NCBI GenBank assembly: GCA_022570975.1
Contig: JACZYS010000107.1
Coordinates: forward strand, 1-8,529
Origin: Candidatus Zixiibacteriota bacterium
GTDB taxonomy: Bacteria > Zixibacteria > MSB-5A5 > GN15 > FEB-12
DNA length: 8,529 nt
Reading direction: 5' to 3'
Each line of letters starts with the position of its first letter. Within the stretch, counting starts at the first letter, position 1. Of this stretch, positions 1 through 6,179 are shown one piece after another. The position numbers and the translations under genes are program-made. The notes beneath the pieces were generated by a model that was given only the letters and a program-made list of their open reading frames with translations, was not told the origin of the DNA and ran no database searches.

Positions 1-108
1 TTGTTGCTTATGTGATGTTCTTCCTCTTTTTTTAGTTTAGCAGCTTTCTTTTGTTGTTTTATTAAAACTTTTAATTCCTTTTTCTTCTCTTTTATTTAGA
101 CTTCCGCA

Positions 109-813
109 ATGAATTCTGAAAATATTAGCGATTCTCAACCAAAGGGAATAATAATAGCCATAGACGGCCCGGCCGGTGCCGGAAAATCTACAACTGCCAA
201 AATTGTAGCTGCTCGCCTCGGTTATCAATACTTAGATACCGGGGCAATGTATAGGGCCTTAACTTTCTATTCGCTAACCAACAATATCCCGGCATCGGAA
301 ACAGAAAAACTGACCCAAATTGCGTCCGATATGATCATAGAATTTGAAACTACAGAAGAACTGAATAAAGTTTACCTAAATAGTCAGGATATTACCTCGG
401 AGATCAGAACTCCGGAAGTTACCAGAGCAGTCTCAGAAATATCTGCTATCAAAGGAGTGAGACGAGCCATGGTGGCAAAGCAAAGGAAGATTGGCAAAGC
501 CGGCTCCATTGTTGCCGAGGGAAGAGATACTACCACCATAGTTTTTCCGGATGCAGAGCTAAAAATTTATCTAGATGCTTCAGTTGAACAGCGAGCAGAG
601 CGCAGGCTGCTGGATATGTCAAAGCAGGGTGTAAATACTACTCTCAAAGAGCAAAAGGATGATCTTATCAGGCGAGATAACTTTGATTCCCACAGAGAGC
701 ACTCTCCCTTAACCAAATCACCCGATGCCATGATTGTTGATACTACCAGACTAACAATTGAAGAGCAGGTTGATGAGATAATATCAAAAGTCAATTCAGT
801 TATAAAAAAATGA
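109..813 (+). CDS. cmk: Cytidylate kinase (CMP/dCMP kinase)
   Basis: Phosphorylates CMP and dCMP with ATP in the cytosol, feeding pyrimidine nucleotide synthesis. The protein has 234 residues, close to the usual ~225. It shows a Walker A loop GPAGAGKST (residues 20-28), the LDTGAMYRA motif (42-50) that follows it in this family, EGRD (137-140) before the conserved VFPDAELKIYL stretch, and the C-terminal RRDNFDSHREHSPL segment (188-201) carrying the family's conserved Arg, Asp and Ser. Residues 141-143 are TTT where most family members have IGT or MGT, a mild oddity. The start is fixed by the in-frame TAG at 97-99; ATG 109 is the first start after it and adds about 11 residues before the usual N-terminus. 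No Shine-Dalgarno precedes it; the upstream DNA is T-rich. The gene overlaps plsC by four bases, so the two are one operon. The family call is secure. Confidence 0.97.
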   Translation: MNSENISDSQPKGIIIAIDGPAGAGKSTTAKIVAARLGYQYLDTGAMYRALTFYSLTNNIPASETEKLTQIASDMIIEFETTEELNKVYLNSQDITSEIRTPEVTRAVSEISAIKGVRRAMVAKQRKIGKAGSIVAEGRDTTTIVFPDAELKIYLDASVEQRAERRLLDMSKQGVNTTLKEQKDDLIRRDNFDSHREHSPLTKSPDAMIVDTTRLTIEEQVDEIISKVNSVIKK

Positions 814-1427
814 TGTTCTTTCTCTATTATATTACCTGGATACTTTATAAGTTCACCTCGGTCTTACTCTTCAGAATAAAAATAATCGGTCGCGAAAATC
901 TCCCCAAAGATGAAGGGTTCATAATGGCCTCAAATCACAAAGCATATTATGATCCGCCGTTGGTTGGAAGCTGCTTTTTTCGTCAAATCTACTATTTCGC
1001 CAAATCCACTCTCTTCAATAATATAATTCTGGGCACCTACTTAAGAATTGTAAATACAATTCCGGTAAAAAGAGGAACTATTGACCGCACCGCCATGGAA
1101 ATGGCCGTAAAAGCCGTTCATTCTGGCTTCCCCTTACTTTTGTTTCCGGAAGGAACCCGCTCACTCACCGAAGACTTTCTGAAACCAAAACCGGGAATTG
1201 GAATGATTGTCTTGCAGGCAAAATGTGATCTTGTTCCGGTCTATATCCACAATTCTAACCGTTTGTTAGACTGTTTCTTATGGAAAAGACGACTATATGT
1301 CATCTTTGGCAATCCGCTTTCAAAAGAGTGGCTTAATTCCCTTGAAATGACAAAGGAAAACTATATATTAATTGCCGGAAAAGTGATGGATGAGATAGAA
1401 AAGCTCAAAAAGTCACACTTTGGTTAA
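810..1427 (+). CDS. plsC: 1-acyl-sn-glycerol-3-phosphate acyltransferase (PlsC family)
   Basis: Acyltransferase expected to acylate the sn-2 position of lysophosphatidic acid at the inner face of the cytoplasmic membrane, giving phosphatidic acid for phospholipid synthesis. The 205-residue protein shows the catalytic HX4D motif in SNHKAYYDPP (His43, Asp48), motif II around IPVKRG (84-89), the acyl-acceptor motif FPEGTRS (112-118) and the LVPVYIHN motif (141-148). A hydrophobic N-terminal stretch (residues 2-21) can anchor it to the membrane. Its ATG overlaps the cmk stop as ATGA; a second ATG follows at once (813), so the true start could be either. There is no separate ribosome binding site, which fits translational coupling to cmk. 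Many bacteria keep plsC-like genes beside cmk, often with ispH and rpsA; ispH is absent here. The family is certain; substrate preference is inferred. Confidence 0.93.
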   Translation: MMFFLYYITWILYKFTSVLLFRIKIIGRENLPKDEGFIMASNHKAYYDPPLVGSCFFRQIYYFAKSTLFNNIILGTYLRIVNTIPVKRGTIDRTAMEMAVKAVHSGFPLLLFPEGTRSLTEDFLKPKPGIGMIVLQAKCDLVPVYIHNSNRLLDCFLWKRRLYVIFGNPLSKEWLNSLEMTKENYILIAGKVMDEIEKLKKSHFG

Positions 1428-1439
1428 AGTATTCAGCTC

Positions 1440-1474
1440 CTAAACCGAAAAAAGATAATGCAATTTTTGTTTAG
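1440..1474 (+). terminator. Weak hairpin after plsC
   Basis: CTAAAC (1440-1445) can pair with GTTTAG (1469-1474), and a run of A (1448-1452) with a run of T (1464-1468), leaving a short bulge and a loop of about 11 bases. It sits 12 bases after the plsC stop. There is no T-tract after the stem, so it is not a classic intrinsic terminator; it could attenuate read-through into rpsA or stabilise the 3' end of the mRNA. Confidence 0.3.
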
Positions 1475-1541
1475 AAATCTCTTGGAAATCTGGCAAAATT
1501 TTGTATATAAGCACTCTACTCTCAAATATTAAAAGAGATTT
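1475..1541. repeat. 9-bp inverted repeat spanning the rpsA promoter region
   Basis: AAATCTCTT (1475-1483) is the exact reverse complement of AAGAGATTT (1533-1541), with 49 bases between. The arms flank the candidate rpsA promoter, the left arm touching the -35 box. The layout could be a pair of regulator half-sites; chance is not excluded at this AT content. Confidence 0.35.
1482..1511 (+). promoter_or_regulatory. Candidate sigma-70-type promoter for rpsA
   Basis: TTGGAA (1482-1487) and TATAAG (1506-1511) are separated by 18 bases and match the -35 and -10 consensus at 4/6 and 5/6. Transcription would begin near 1518, giving a leader of about 125 bases before rpsA. An isolated TTGACA at 1553-1558 lacks a good -10 box. 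Confidence 0.4.
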
Positions 1542-1554
1542 GTGAGTGAATTTT

Positions 1555-1628
1555 GACAGTCTTCCCATCTTGATTCTCAAAAGTTAAGGAGGAAAAATTC
1601 AAAACTGTCGGGATATTTTAAAGGAGGT
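1555..1628 (+). promoter_or_regulatory. rpsA mRNA leader: hairpin and two Shine-Dalgarno sequences
   Basis: AAGGAGGT at 1621-1628 is an almost complete match to the 16S rRNA anti-Shine-Dalgarno, but it lies about 15 bases before the rpsA ATG, longer than the usual 5-9. The bases between are U-rich in the RNA. A second copy, AAGGAGG at 1586-1592, serves no evident ORF. GACAGT (1555-1560) can pair with ACTGTC (1604-1609), extended by G-U pairs, enclosing the first copy. S1 binds U-rich RNA and is known to repress its own translation in enterobacteria; autogenous control here is an inference. Confidence 0.45.
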
Positions 1629-1642
1629 TCTCTTTTTATTAA

Positions 1643-3757
1643 ATGGCAGAAGCCAAAACTATTACCAAAAGTCCTGCAAAGGTATCAAAGCGGAAATCCA
1701 CATCCGCCAGTAAATCCAAAAAATCAAAAACTAAAATTGTCAAAACAACAGTCCAGGCTGCTGTTAATGCCGCTTTAGAAAAGCCGCAACAGAAAGTTGC
1801 AAGAGAAAAAATTGTAACTTCCAGACAGCAAAGGATTATTGACAGGGCAAGAACCCGCTCGGCCATGCCGCAGGTACAACTACCGGATGAGCAAGAAGTA
1901 GCCGCTGTCCAGATTACAGATGTGGCCGGTGTTGTCTATGACCCCAAAGAGTATCAGGCCATGGTGGATATGTATGATGCCACTATCCGTGATATCAAAG
2001 AAGGTGAAATTGTCAAAGGTACGATTCTTGGCGTAACTCGTGATGACGTCATTGTTGACGTTGGTTTTAAATCTGAAGGAATAATTCCTGTCAGTGAATT
2101 CGCCGGAGACTTAAATGTCAAAGTCGGAGATGAAATTGATGTATTCTTGGAACAGATTGAAGACATAAACGGACAGCTCATCTTGTCCAAACAAAAAGCA
2201 GATTTCATGCGCGTTTGGGATAAAATTAGAGAAATCCATGACGAAGGTGGAACTGCCGAAGGCAGAGTGATGAAAAGAATCAAAGGTGGACTTGTGGTTG
2301 ACATCATGGGCGTGGAAGCTTTCCTTCCCGGTTCCCAGGTTGCTCTCCGTCAGGTCCCGGATTTTGATGCCCTCATCAACACCACACTGGAAGTTAAGAT
2401 TATTAAGATTAACAGAAACCGCAGAAACATTGTGATTTCAAGAAGAACGGTACTGGAAGATGAACGTGAATCGTTAAGAAGCAATCTCTTAAGTGAAATT
2501 GCAATCGGTCAGGTTCGTCCCGGAATTGTTAAGAACATCACAGATTTTGGAGTCTTTATTGACCTGGGCGGTGTTGATGGTCTCCTTCATATAACTGATA
2601 TGTCGTGGGGCAGGATTCGTCACCCATCCGAAATGGTCTCTCTGGGAGAAAAGATTGATGTCAAAATCCTTGATTTTGATGACAACACCTCACGTATTTC
2701 TCTTGGTCTCAAACAAATGACCCCATACCCCTGGGAGAATATTGAGCAGAAATACCCAATCGGTAAAAAAATTACCGGCCGGGTTGTATCAATAACTGAT
2801 TATGGTGCCTTTGTTGAGTTGGAAAGAGGTATTGAAGGACTGATTCATATTTCTGAAATGTCCTGGACCCAGCATATCAAACATCCTTCCAAAATAATGT
2901 CTGTTGATGACAAGATTGAGGCACTGGTATTGTCTGTTGACAAAGATAATGAAAAAATATCTTTGGGCATTAAACAGATGGAACCGGACCCATGGGCTAC
3001 TATTGATGAAAAATATCCTATTGACAAGATTGTCGAAGGCAAAGTCCGCAACCTGACTGCTTTTGGTTCATTTGTTGAGTTGGAAGAAGGAATTGACGGA
3101 CTTGTACATATTTCTGATATGGCCTGGACCAAGCGCGTGCAGCATCCTTCGGAAATTGTCAAGAAAGGTGATAAAGTCAAAATCAAGATATTAAAAGTTG
3201 ATCATGAAAACAGACGTATCTCCCTTGGACTAAAGCAATTGGAAGACGACCCGTGGCCGGAAATCGCCAATAAATATGCTGTTGGTACTGACAGCCTTGG
3301 ACACGTGATGAAAGTTCTCGACCGTGGTTTGATTGTTGAGCTTGACGGCGATGTTGAGGGATTTGTCCCAATCGCCCAGCTTGGATTTGAGAACTTAAAA
3401 GATGCCATCGGCGTCTTTAAAGAAGGTGAAGAAATCCCGGTTCAGGTTGTGGAATTTGATCAAGCCCAGCATAAGATTGTTCTTTCTGTCTCAAAATATT
3501 ATGAGGGCAGAGAAGCTGGTGAGCTGGAGGAGTTTTTATCAAAACATTCGGTGGCAGATAAGCAGTCTATAGATGATGCCAAGCCCGAGGAGATAAAGCA
3601 GGCTCCTGTTGAAGAAACCCATCCTGCTGAAGAAGCTCCTGCTGAAGAAACCGCTCCTGCAGAAGAAGATGCTGCAAAAGTTCAGGAAGAAAATGTAGAG
3701 GCAGAAGCCGAAACAGCTCCGGAAACTGATGAAAGTGAAGAGCCGAAAGAAGATTAG
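1643..3757 (+). CDS. rpsA: 30S ribosomal protein S1, six S1 domains with extended tails
   Basis: RNA-binding protein of the small ribosomal subunit that captures and unfolds mRNA during initiation. Six S1 (OB-fold) repeats can be read at about residues 120-185, 203-269, 288-357, 375-444, 461-531 and 546-616. Repeats 3-5 are the most regular (FGxFxxL...GLxHIxxMxW...HPSE...RISLGLKQ), as expected for the mRNA-binding core; repeats 1 and 2 are the divergent ribosome-docking type. At 704 residues it is well over the ~560 of E. coli S1. The excess is a Lys/Ser/Ala-rich N-terminal extension of about 115 residues and an acidic, Pro/Ala/Glu-rich tail from about residue 620, which includes short PAEE repeats and is probably disordered. 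An in-frame TAA at 1640-1642 and the lack of other early start codons fix the ATG. The strong terminator downstream ends the unit. Confidence 0.96.
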   Translation: MAEAKTITKSPAKVSKRKSTSASKSKKSKTKIVKTTVQAAVNAALEKPQQKVAREKIVTSRQQRIIDRARTRSAMPQVQLPDEQEVAAVQITDVAGVVYDPKEYQAMVDMYDATIRDIKEGEIVKGTILGVTRDDVIVDVGFKSEGIIPVSEFAGDLNVKVGDEIDVFLEQIEDINGQLILSKQKADFMRVWDKIREIHDEGGTAEGRVMKRIKGGLVVDIMGVEAFLPGSQVALRQVPDFDALINTTLEVKIIKINRNRRNIVISRRTVLEDERESLRSNLLSEIAIGQVRPGIVKNITDFGVFIDLGGVDGLLHITDMSWGRIRHPSEMVSLGEKIDVKILDFDDNTSRISLGLKQMTPYPWENIEQKYPIGKKITGRVVSITDYGAFVELERGIEGLIHISEMSWTQHIKHPSKIMSVDDKIEALVLSVDKDNEKISLGIKQMEPDPWATIDEKYPIDKIVEGKVRNLTAFGSFVELEEGIDGLVHISDMAWTKRVQHPSEIVKKGDKVKIKILKVDHENRRISLGLKQLEDDPWPEIANKYAVGTDSLGHVMKVLDRGLIVELDGDVEGFVPIAQLGFENLKDAIGVFKEGEEIPVQVVEFDQAQHKIVLSVSKYYEGREAGELEEFLSKHSVADKQSIDDAKPEEIKQAPVEETHPAEEAPAEETAPAEEDAAKVQEENVEAEAETAPETDESEEPKED

Positions 3758-3800
3758 TCTATCTTCAGGCTAATTAGCTTTTTACATGTAGATGATTTGG

Positions 3801-3838
3801 GCAGCAGATAATAATATTATCTGCTGCATTTTTTATTT
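3801..3838 (+). terminator. Strong Rho-independent terminator after rpsA
   Basis: A perfect palindrome, GCAGCAGATAATA (3801-3813) and its exact complement (3815-3827), is followed by A and six T (3829-3834), then ATTT. The lower stem is GC-rich and the top will open as the loop. It lies 43 bases after the rpsA stop and separates rpsA from mtaB. Confidence 0.93.
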
Positions 3839-3848
3839 CAAAAATGTT

Positions 3849-3876
3849 TTGTCAATTAGTCCGGTAGTTATATATT
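3849..3876 (+). promoter_or_regulatory. Sigma-70-type promoter for mtaB, probably giving a leaderless mRNA
   Basis: TTGTCA (3849-3854, 5/6) and TATATT (3871-3876, 5/6) are 16 bases apart. The -10 box ends only seven bases before the mtaB ATG, so transcription should start at or next to the A of the start codon. No Shine-Dalgarno lies in between. Confidence 0.6.
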
Positions 3877-3883
3877 CTTAGTT

Positions 3884-5194
3884 ATGTCAAAATCAGTTTT
3901 CAAAATATCTGCTCGGACAATCGGCTGCCGCCTGAATCAGTACGAGACTGAAAAAATAGCCACAAGCCTGATTCCTTATGGATTTGTAAGAGTGGGCAAA
4001 AATGAGTCAGCTGACATTTTTGTTATCAATACCTGCACTGTGACTCACCGTGCCGATGCCGACGCCAGAAATATTATCAGAAGAGCCGCGCGCCTAAACC
4101 CAGAGGGCAAAATTGTGGTAACCGGTTGTTATGCCGGCTCTCATGCTGATGAACTGGCACAGATGAGCGATGTTGACCTTGTTGTAACAAACAGAGATAA
4201 AGATAAGATGCTGTCCATTCTCCAAAGCAGATTTCCTGAGATGTTTAAGTCAGAGCCAATCAGTAATTGCTCAGAAAACATTTCAGATTTTTACCTGCAC
4301 AACCGGGCCTGGTTAAAAGTTTCAGACGGCTGTAACCAGTGGTGTTCTTTTTGCATCATTCCGCAAGTAAGGGGACGGCTCAAAAACAGATCGGCGCTTG
4401 AAATTATTAATGAAATAAACTCGCTGGTTGAAAGCGGATATGAAGAAGTAGTCTTGACCGGGGTCAATCTTGGTCATTATAAAAACCGCAAAGTTGAACC
4501 CCAAATTAAAAACCTGGCCTCGCTGTGCCGGATGATTCTGGAAAAAACTCATCTTCACCGCCTGAGAATATCATCAATTGAGCCACAAACAGTAAGACAG
4601 GAGATGCTGGACGTCTATGCTCAATCAGGCGGAAGAATTTGCCGTCATTTTCATATGCCCCTTCAATCCGGCTCTTCCAAAATACTTAAAGAAATGCAGA
4701 GACCGTACGACCAGAAAATTTATCTCAAAAGGGTAGAGGCGGTCAAAGAGGTCAATCCCGACACAACCATTGGTGCCGATGTGATTGTTGGATTTCCGGG
4801 AGAAACGGATGAAGATTTCCGGGAAACCAAAAAAGTTGTCGAATCCGGTCTGTTGGATTATCTGCACGTCTTTAGTTATTCTGACCGTCCCAATACAAAA
4901 GCGAGTTCATATGATAATAAAACAGAGCCAAAGATTATAAGAGAACGCAATCAGGAACTGACCGAAATTTCCAAAAAGATTAAAGAAAACTCGTATATCA
5001 AACAGCTTGGCAAGAATCTGGAAATTATCAGCGAAAGTACAAAGGCTTCAAACGGGCATTTCTGGGGGATTTCTGATAACTTTCTAAAAGTAAAAGTTTC
5101 CGGTAAGCTGCCTGAAAACAGTAGAAAAGCAGTTAAAGTAAATATCATAGATTATGCCGAAAATCACCTTTCAGGCACTTTGATCTCCGAATAA
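3884..5194 (+). CDS. mtaB: tRNA (N6-threonylcarbamoyladenosine(37)-C2)-methylthiotransferase MtaB
   Basis: Radical-SAM enzyme that adds a methylthio group to t6A at position 37 of tRNAs reading ANN codons, giving ms2t6A. The N-terminal methylthiotransferase domain carries the three cysteines of the auxiliary 4Fe-4S cluster: Cys15 (TIGCRLNQYET), Cys51 (NTCTVT) and Cys82 (TGCYA). The radical-SAM core follows with CNQWCSFC (Cys150, 154, 157), and a C-terminal TRAM-like RNA-binding domain covers about 373-436. The GCRLNQYET start and the C-terminal FSYSDRPNTKA segment point to the MtaB branch rather than MiaB or RimO. The length, 436 residues, is usual. It is transcribed alone from the promoter just upstream, between two terminators, so it is not in an operon with rpsA or the flagellar genes. 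The ATG has no ribosome binding site, in line with a leaderless message. Confidence 0.93.
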   Translation: MSKSVFKISARTIGCRLNQYETEKIATSLIPYGFVRVGKNESADIFVINTCTVTHRADADARNIIRRAARLNPEGKIVVTGCYAGSHADELAQMSDVDLVVTNRDKDKMLSILQSRFPEMFKSEPISNCSENISDFYLHNRAWLKVSDGCNQWCSFCIIPQVRGRLKNRSALEIINEINSLVESGYEEVVLTGVNLGHYKNRKVEPQIKNLASLCRMILEKTHLHRLRISSIEPQTVRQEMLDVYAQSGGRICRHFHMPLQSGSSKILKEMQRPYDQKIYLKRVEAVKEVNPDTTIGADVIVGFPGETDEDFRETKKVVESGLLDYLHVFSYSDRPNTKASSYDNKTEPKIIRERNQELTEISKKIKENSYIKQLGKNLEIISESTKASNGHFWGISDNFLKVKVSGKLPENSRKAVKVNIIDYAENHLSGTLISE

Positions 5195-5236
5195 TTCCTT
5201 TTAGAAGTATCTCCAAAAAATCTTCATATTAACATT

Positions 5237-5273
5237 AATTTCCCATCCAAAACGGAAATTTTTTCTTTTTTCT
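5237..5273 (+). terminator. Probable terminator after mtaB
   Basis: AATTTCC (5237-5243) pairs with GGAAATT (5254-5260) across a 10-base loop, and is followed by a long T-rich run (TTTTC then TTTTTTC). The stem is short and AT-rich, so it is weaker than the rpsA terminator. It lies about 45 bases after the mtaB stop. Confidence 0.5.
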
Positions 5274-5338
5274 CTAATTTTAGCTACTAGCAAGATCCAT
5301 TATGGAAGCTATAAAACATTACAAAACAGTGACTTAGT

Positions 5339-5365
5339 ATTGGCGAGGCAACATTGGCACAGGCA
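5339..5365 (+). repeat. Imperfect direct repeat at the sigma-54 promoter
   Basis: ATTGGCGAGGCA (5339-5350) is repeated with small changes as ATTGGCACAGGCA (5353-5365), a 14-base offset. The second copy forms the -24 element. The first copy does not place GC at the right distance, so it is not itself a promoter; it may be a duplicated half-site or chance. Confidence 0.35.
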
Positions 5366-5370
5366 TTGCT
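5355..5370 (+). promoter_or_regulatory. Sigma-54 (RpoN) promoter for motE-fliK
   Basis: TGGCAC (5355-5360), five bases, then TTGCT (5366-5370) matches the sigma-54 consensus TGGCAC-N5-TTGCW. The invariant GG and GC doublets have the required 10-base gap. Counting from the -12 C places the transcription start near 5381, about 34 bases before motE. Sigma-54 control with an enhancer-binding activator is the common regime for rod and hook genes in many flagellated bacteria, which matches the genes downstream. Confidence 0.85.
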
Positions 5371-5414
5371 TTCTATGCTGATGGAAAAATACAATTTTAT
5401 GGAGTTATTGAAAA

Positions 5415-6179
5415 TTGGCTGAAGAGCAAAAAGAAAAAGAAGTCCAGGAAGAAGAGTCCCAGGAACAAGCTCCCAAAAAGAGTGGTGGGATTTTAAAAAT
5501 TATCATTTTTGCAGTGGTGGGGCTTGTGGTTGTTGTCGGTATTGCTGTAGGAACACTCATGTTATTGCAGGAACCGGCTTCTTCGGATGCCGAAAGTTCA
5601 GCAGATTCTACAACTCAGGAATCAGATGCGAAAGATACGAAAAATAAATCAAAAGCAAAATCCGGCGAAAAAGAACTTCATGCGGAAGCATCCGACCTTG
5701 AAGAAGATACAGACGAATCAATGAGCTTAACAGACGAGATGATGGATGAAATTATGGCCAACCTTGCCGTCTTGGATTTTGATTCTGATGAAGGGGAGAT
5801 TAGCTCTGAGTTTGTCATGAGTCTGGAAGATTCGATTGAAGAGATGAACTGGTTAGATAAAGAGAAACTTCGCCTGAAAATTTGGGAGGACTCTTTAGTA
5901 TCAGTTGAAAAGGATTTAAAAAAATTGGATCAGTCTGTTTCTCAGAAAATTGTCAGGATAGAGCAGGTTGAATCAGCAAGAACGGCCACCTTAGCAAAAT
6001 TATATAACGGAATGGATTCTAAAGCCGTTGCCAGGCTTATGGCAAATTTGGATGACAACACGATTGTTTCAATTTTACCTCGCATGAAACTTAATAAAGC
6101 ATCACAGGTGCTTTCTCTTTTTTCGCCGAAACGGGCGGCAAATCTTTCAAAAAAGATGATAACAATCGCAGGCAAATAA
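5415..6179 (+). CDS. motE: MotE/YlxF-like flagellar protein with MgtE_N-like C-terminus
   Basis: Membrane-anchored flagellar accessory protein of the MotE (MotC chaperone)/YlxF type, usually encoded between fliJ and fliK. Of 254 residues, 1-23 are highly charged, 26-51 form a single hydrophobic membrane segment, about 53-120 are an acidic Ser/Asp/Glu-rich linker, about 144-195 look like a coiled coil, and 188-254 (LAKLYNGMDSKAVARLMANL onward) match the MgtE_N/FliG-like helical module typical of these proteins. The C-terminal part should lie outside the cytoplasmic membrane. The start is TTG: an in-frame TGA ends at 5411, and GGAG at 5401-5404 lies 10 bases upstream. It is the first gene after the sigma-54 promoter and abuts fliK. 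fliH, fliI and fliJ, its usual upstream neighbours, are absent. The family is inferred from architecture and context; the symbol is less certain than the family. Confidence 0.75.
   Translation: MAEEQKEKEVQEEESQEQAPKKSGGILKIIIFAVVGLVVVVGIAVGTLMLLQEPASSDAESSADSTTQESDAKDTKNKSKAKSGEKELHAEASDLEEDTDESMSLTDEMMDEIMANLAVLDFDSDEGEISSEFVMSLEDSIEEMNWLDKEKLRLKIWEDSLVSVEKDLKKLDQSVSQKIVRIEQVESARTATLAKLYNGMDSKAVARLMANLDDNTIVSILPRMKLNKASQVLSLFSPKRAANLSKKMITIAGK

Noticed and set aside
1..90. A Lys/Glu-rich open frame on the minus strand running off the left edge, and a short hydrophobic + frame ending at TAG 33-35
   Set aside because: The minus-strand frame has no start codon after its upstream stop, and the DNA is a T-rich low-complexity tract. 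The + frame is too short to judge. Neither supports a gene call.
37..228. 63-codon minus-strand ORF overlapping the start of cmk
   Set aside because: It lies opposite the cmk N-terminus and Walker A codons, has no ribosome binding site and no recognisable product; it is a shadow frame.
1553..1581. TTGACA at 1553-1558 as a second rpsA promoter
   Set aside because: No acceptable -10 box lies 16-18 bases downstream; the six bases are better explained as part of the GACAGT/ACTGTC stem.
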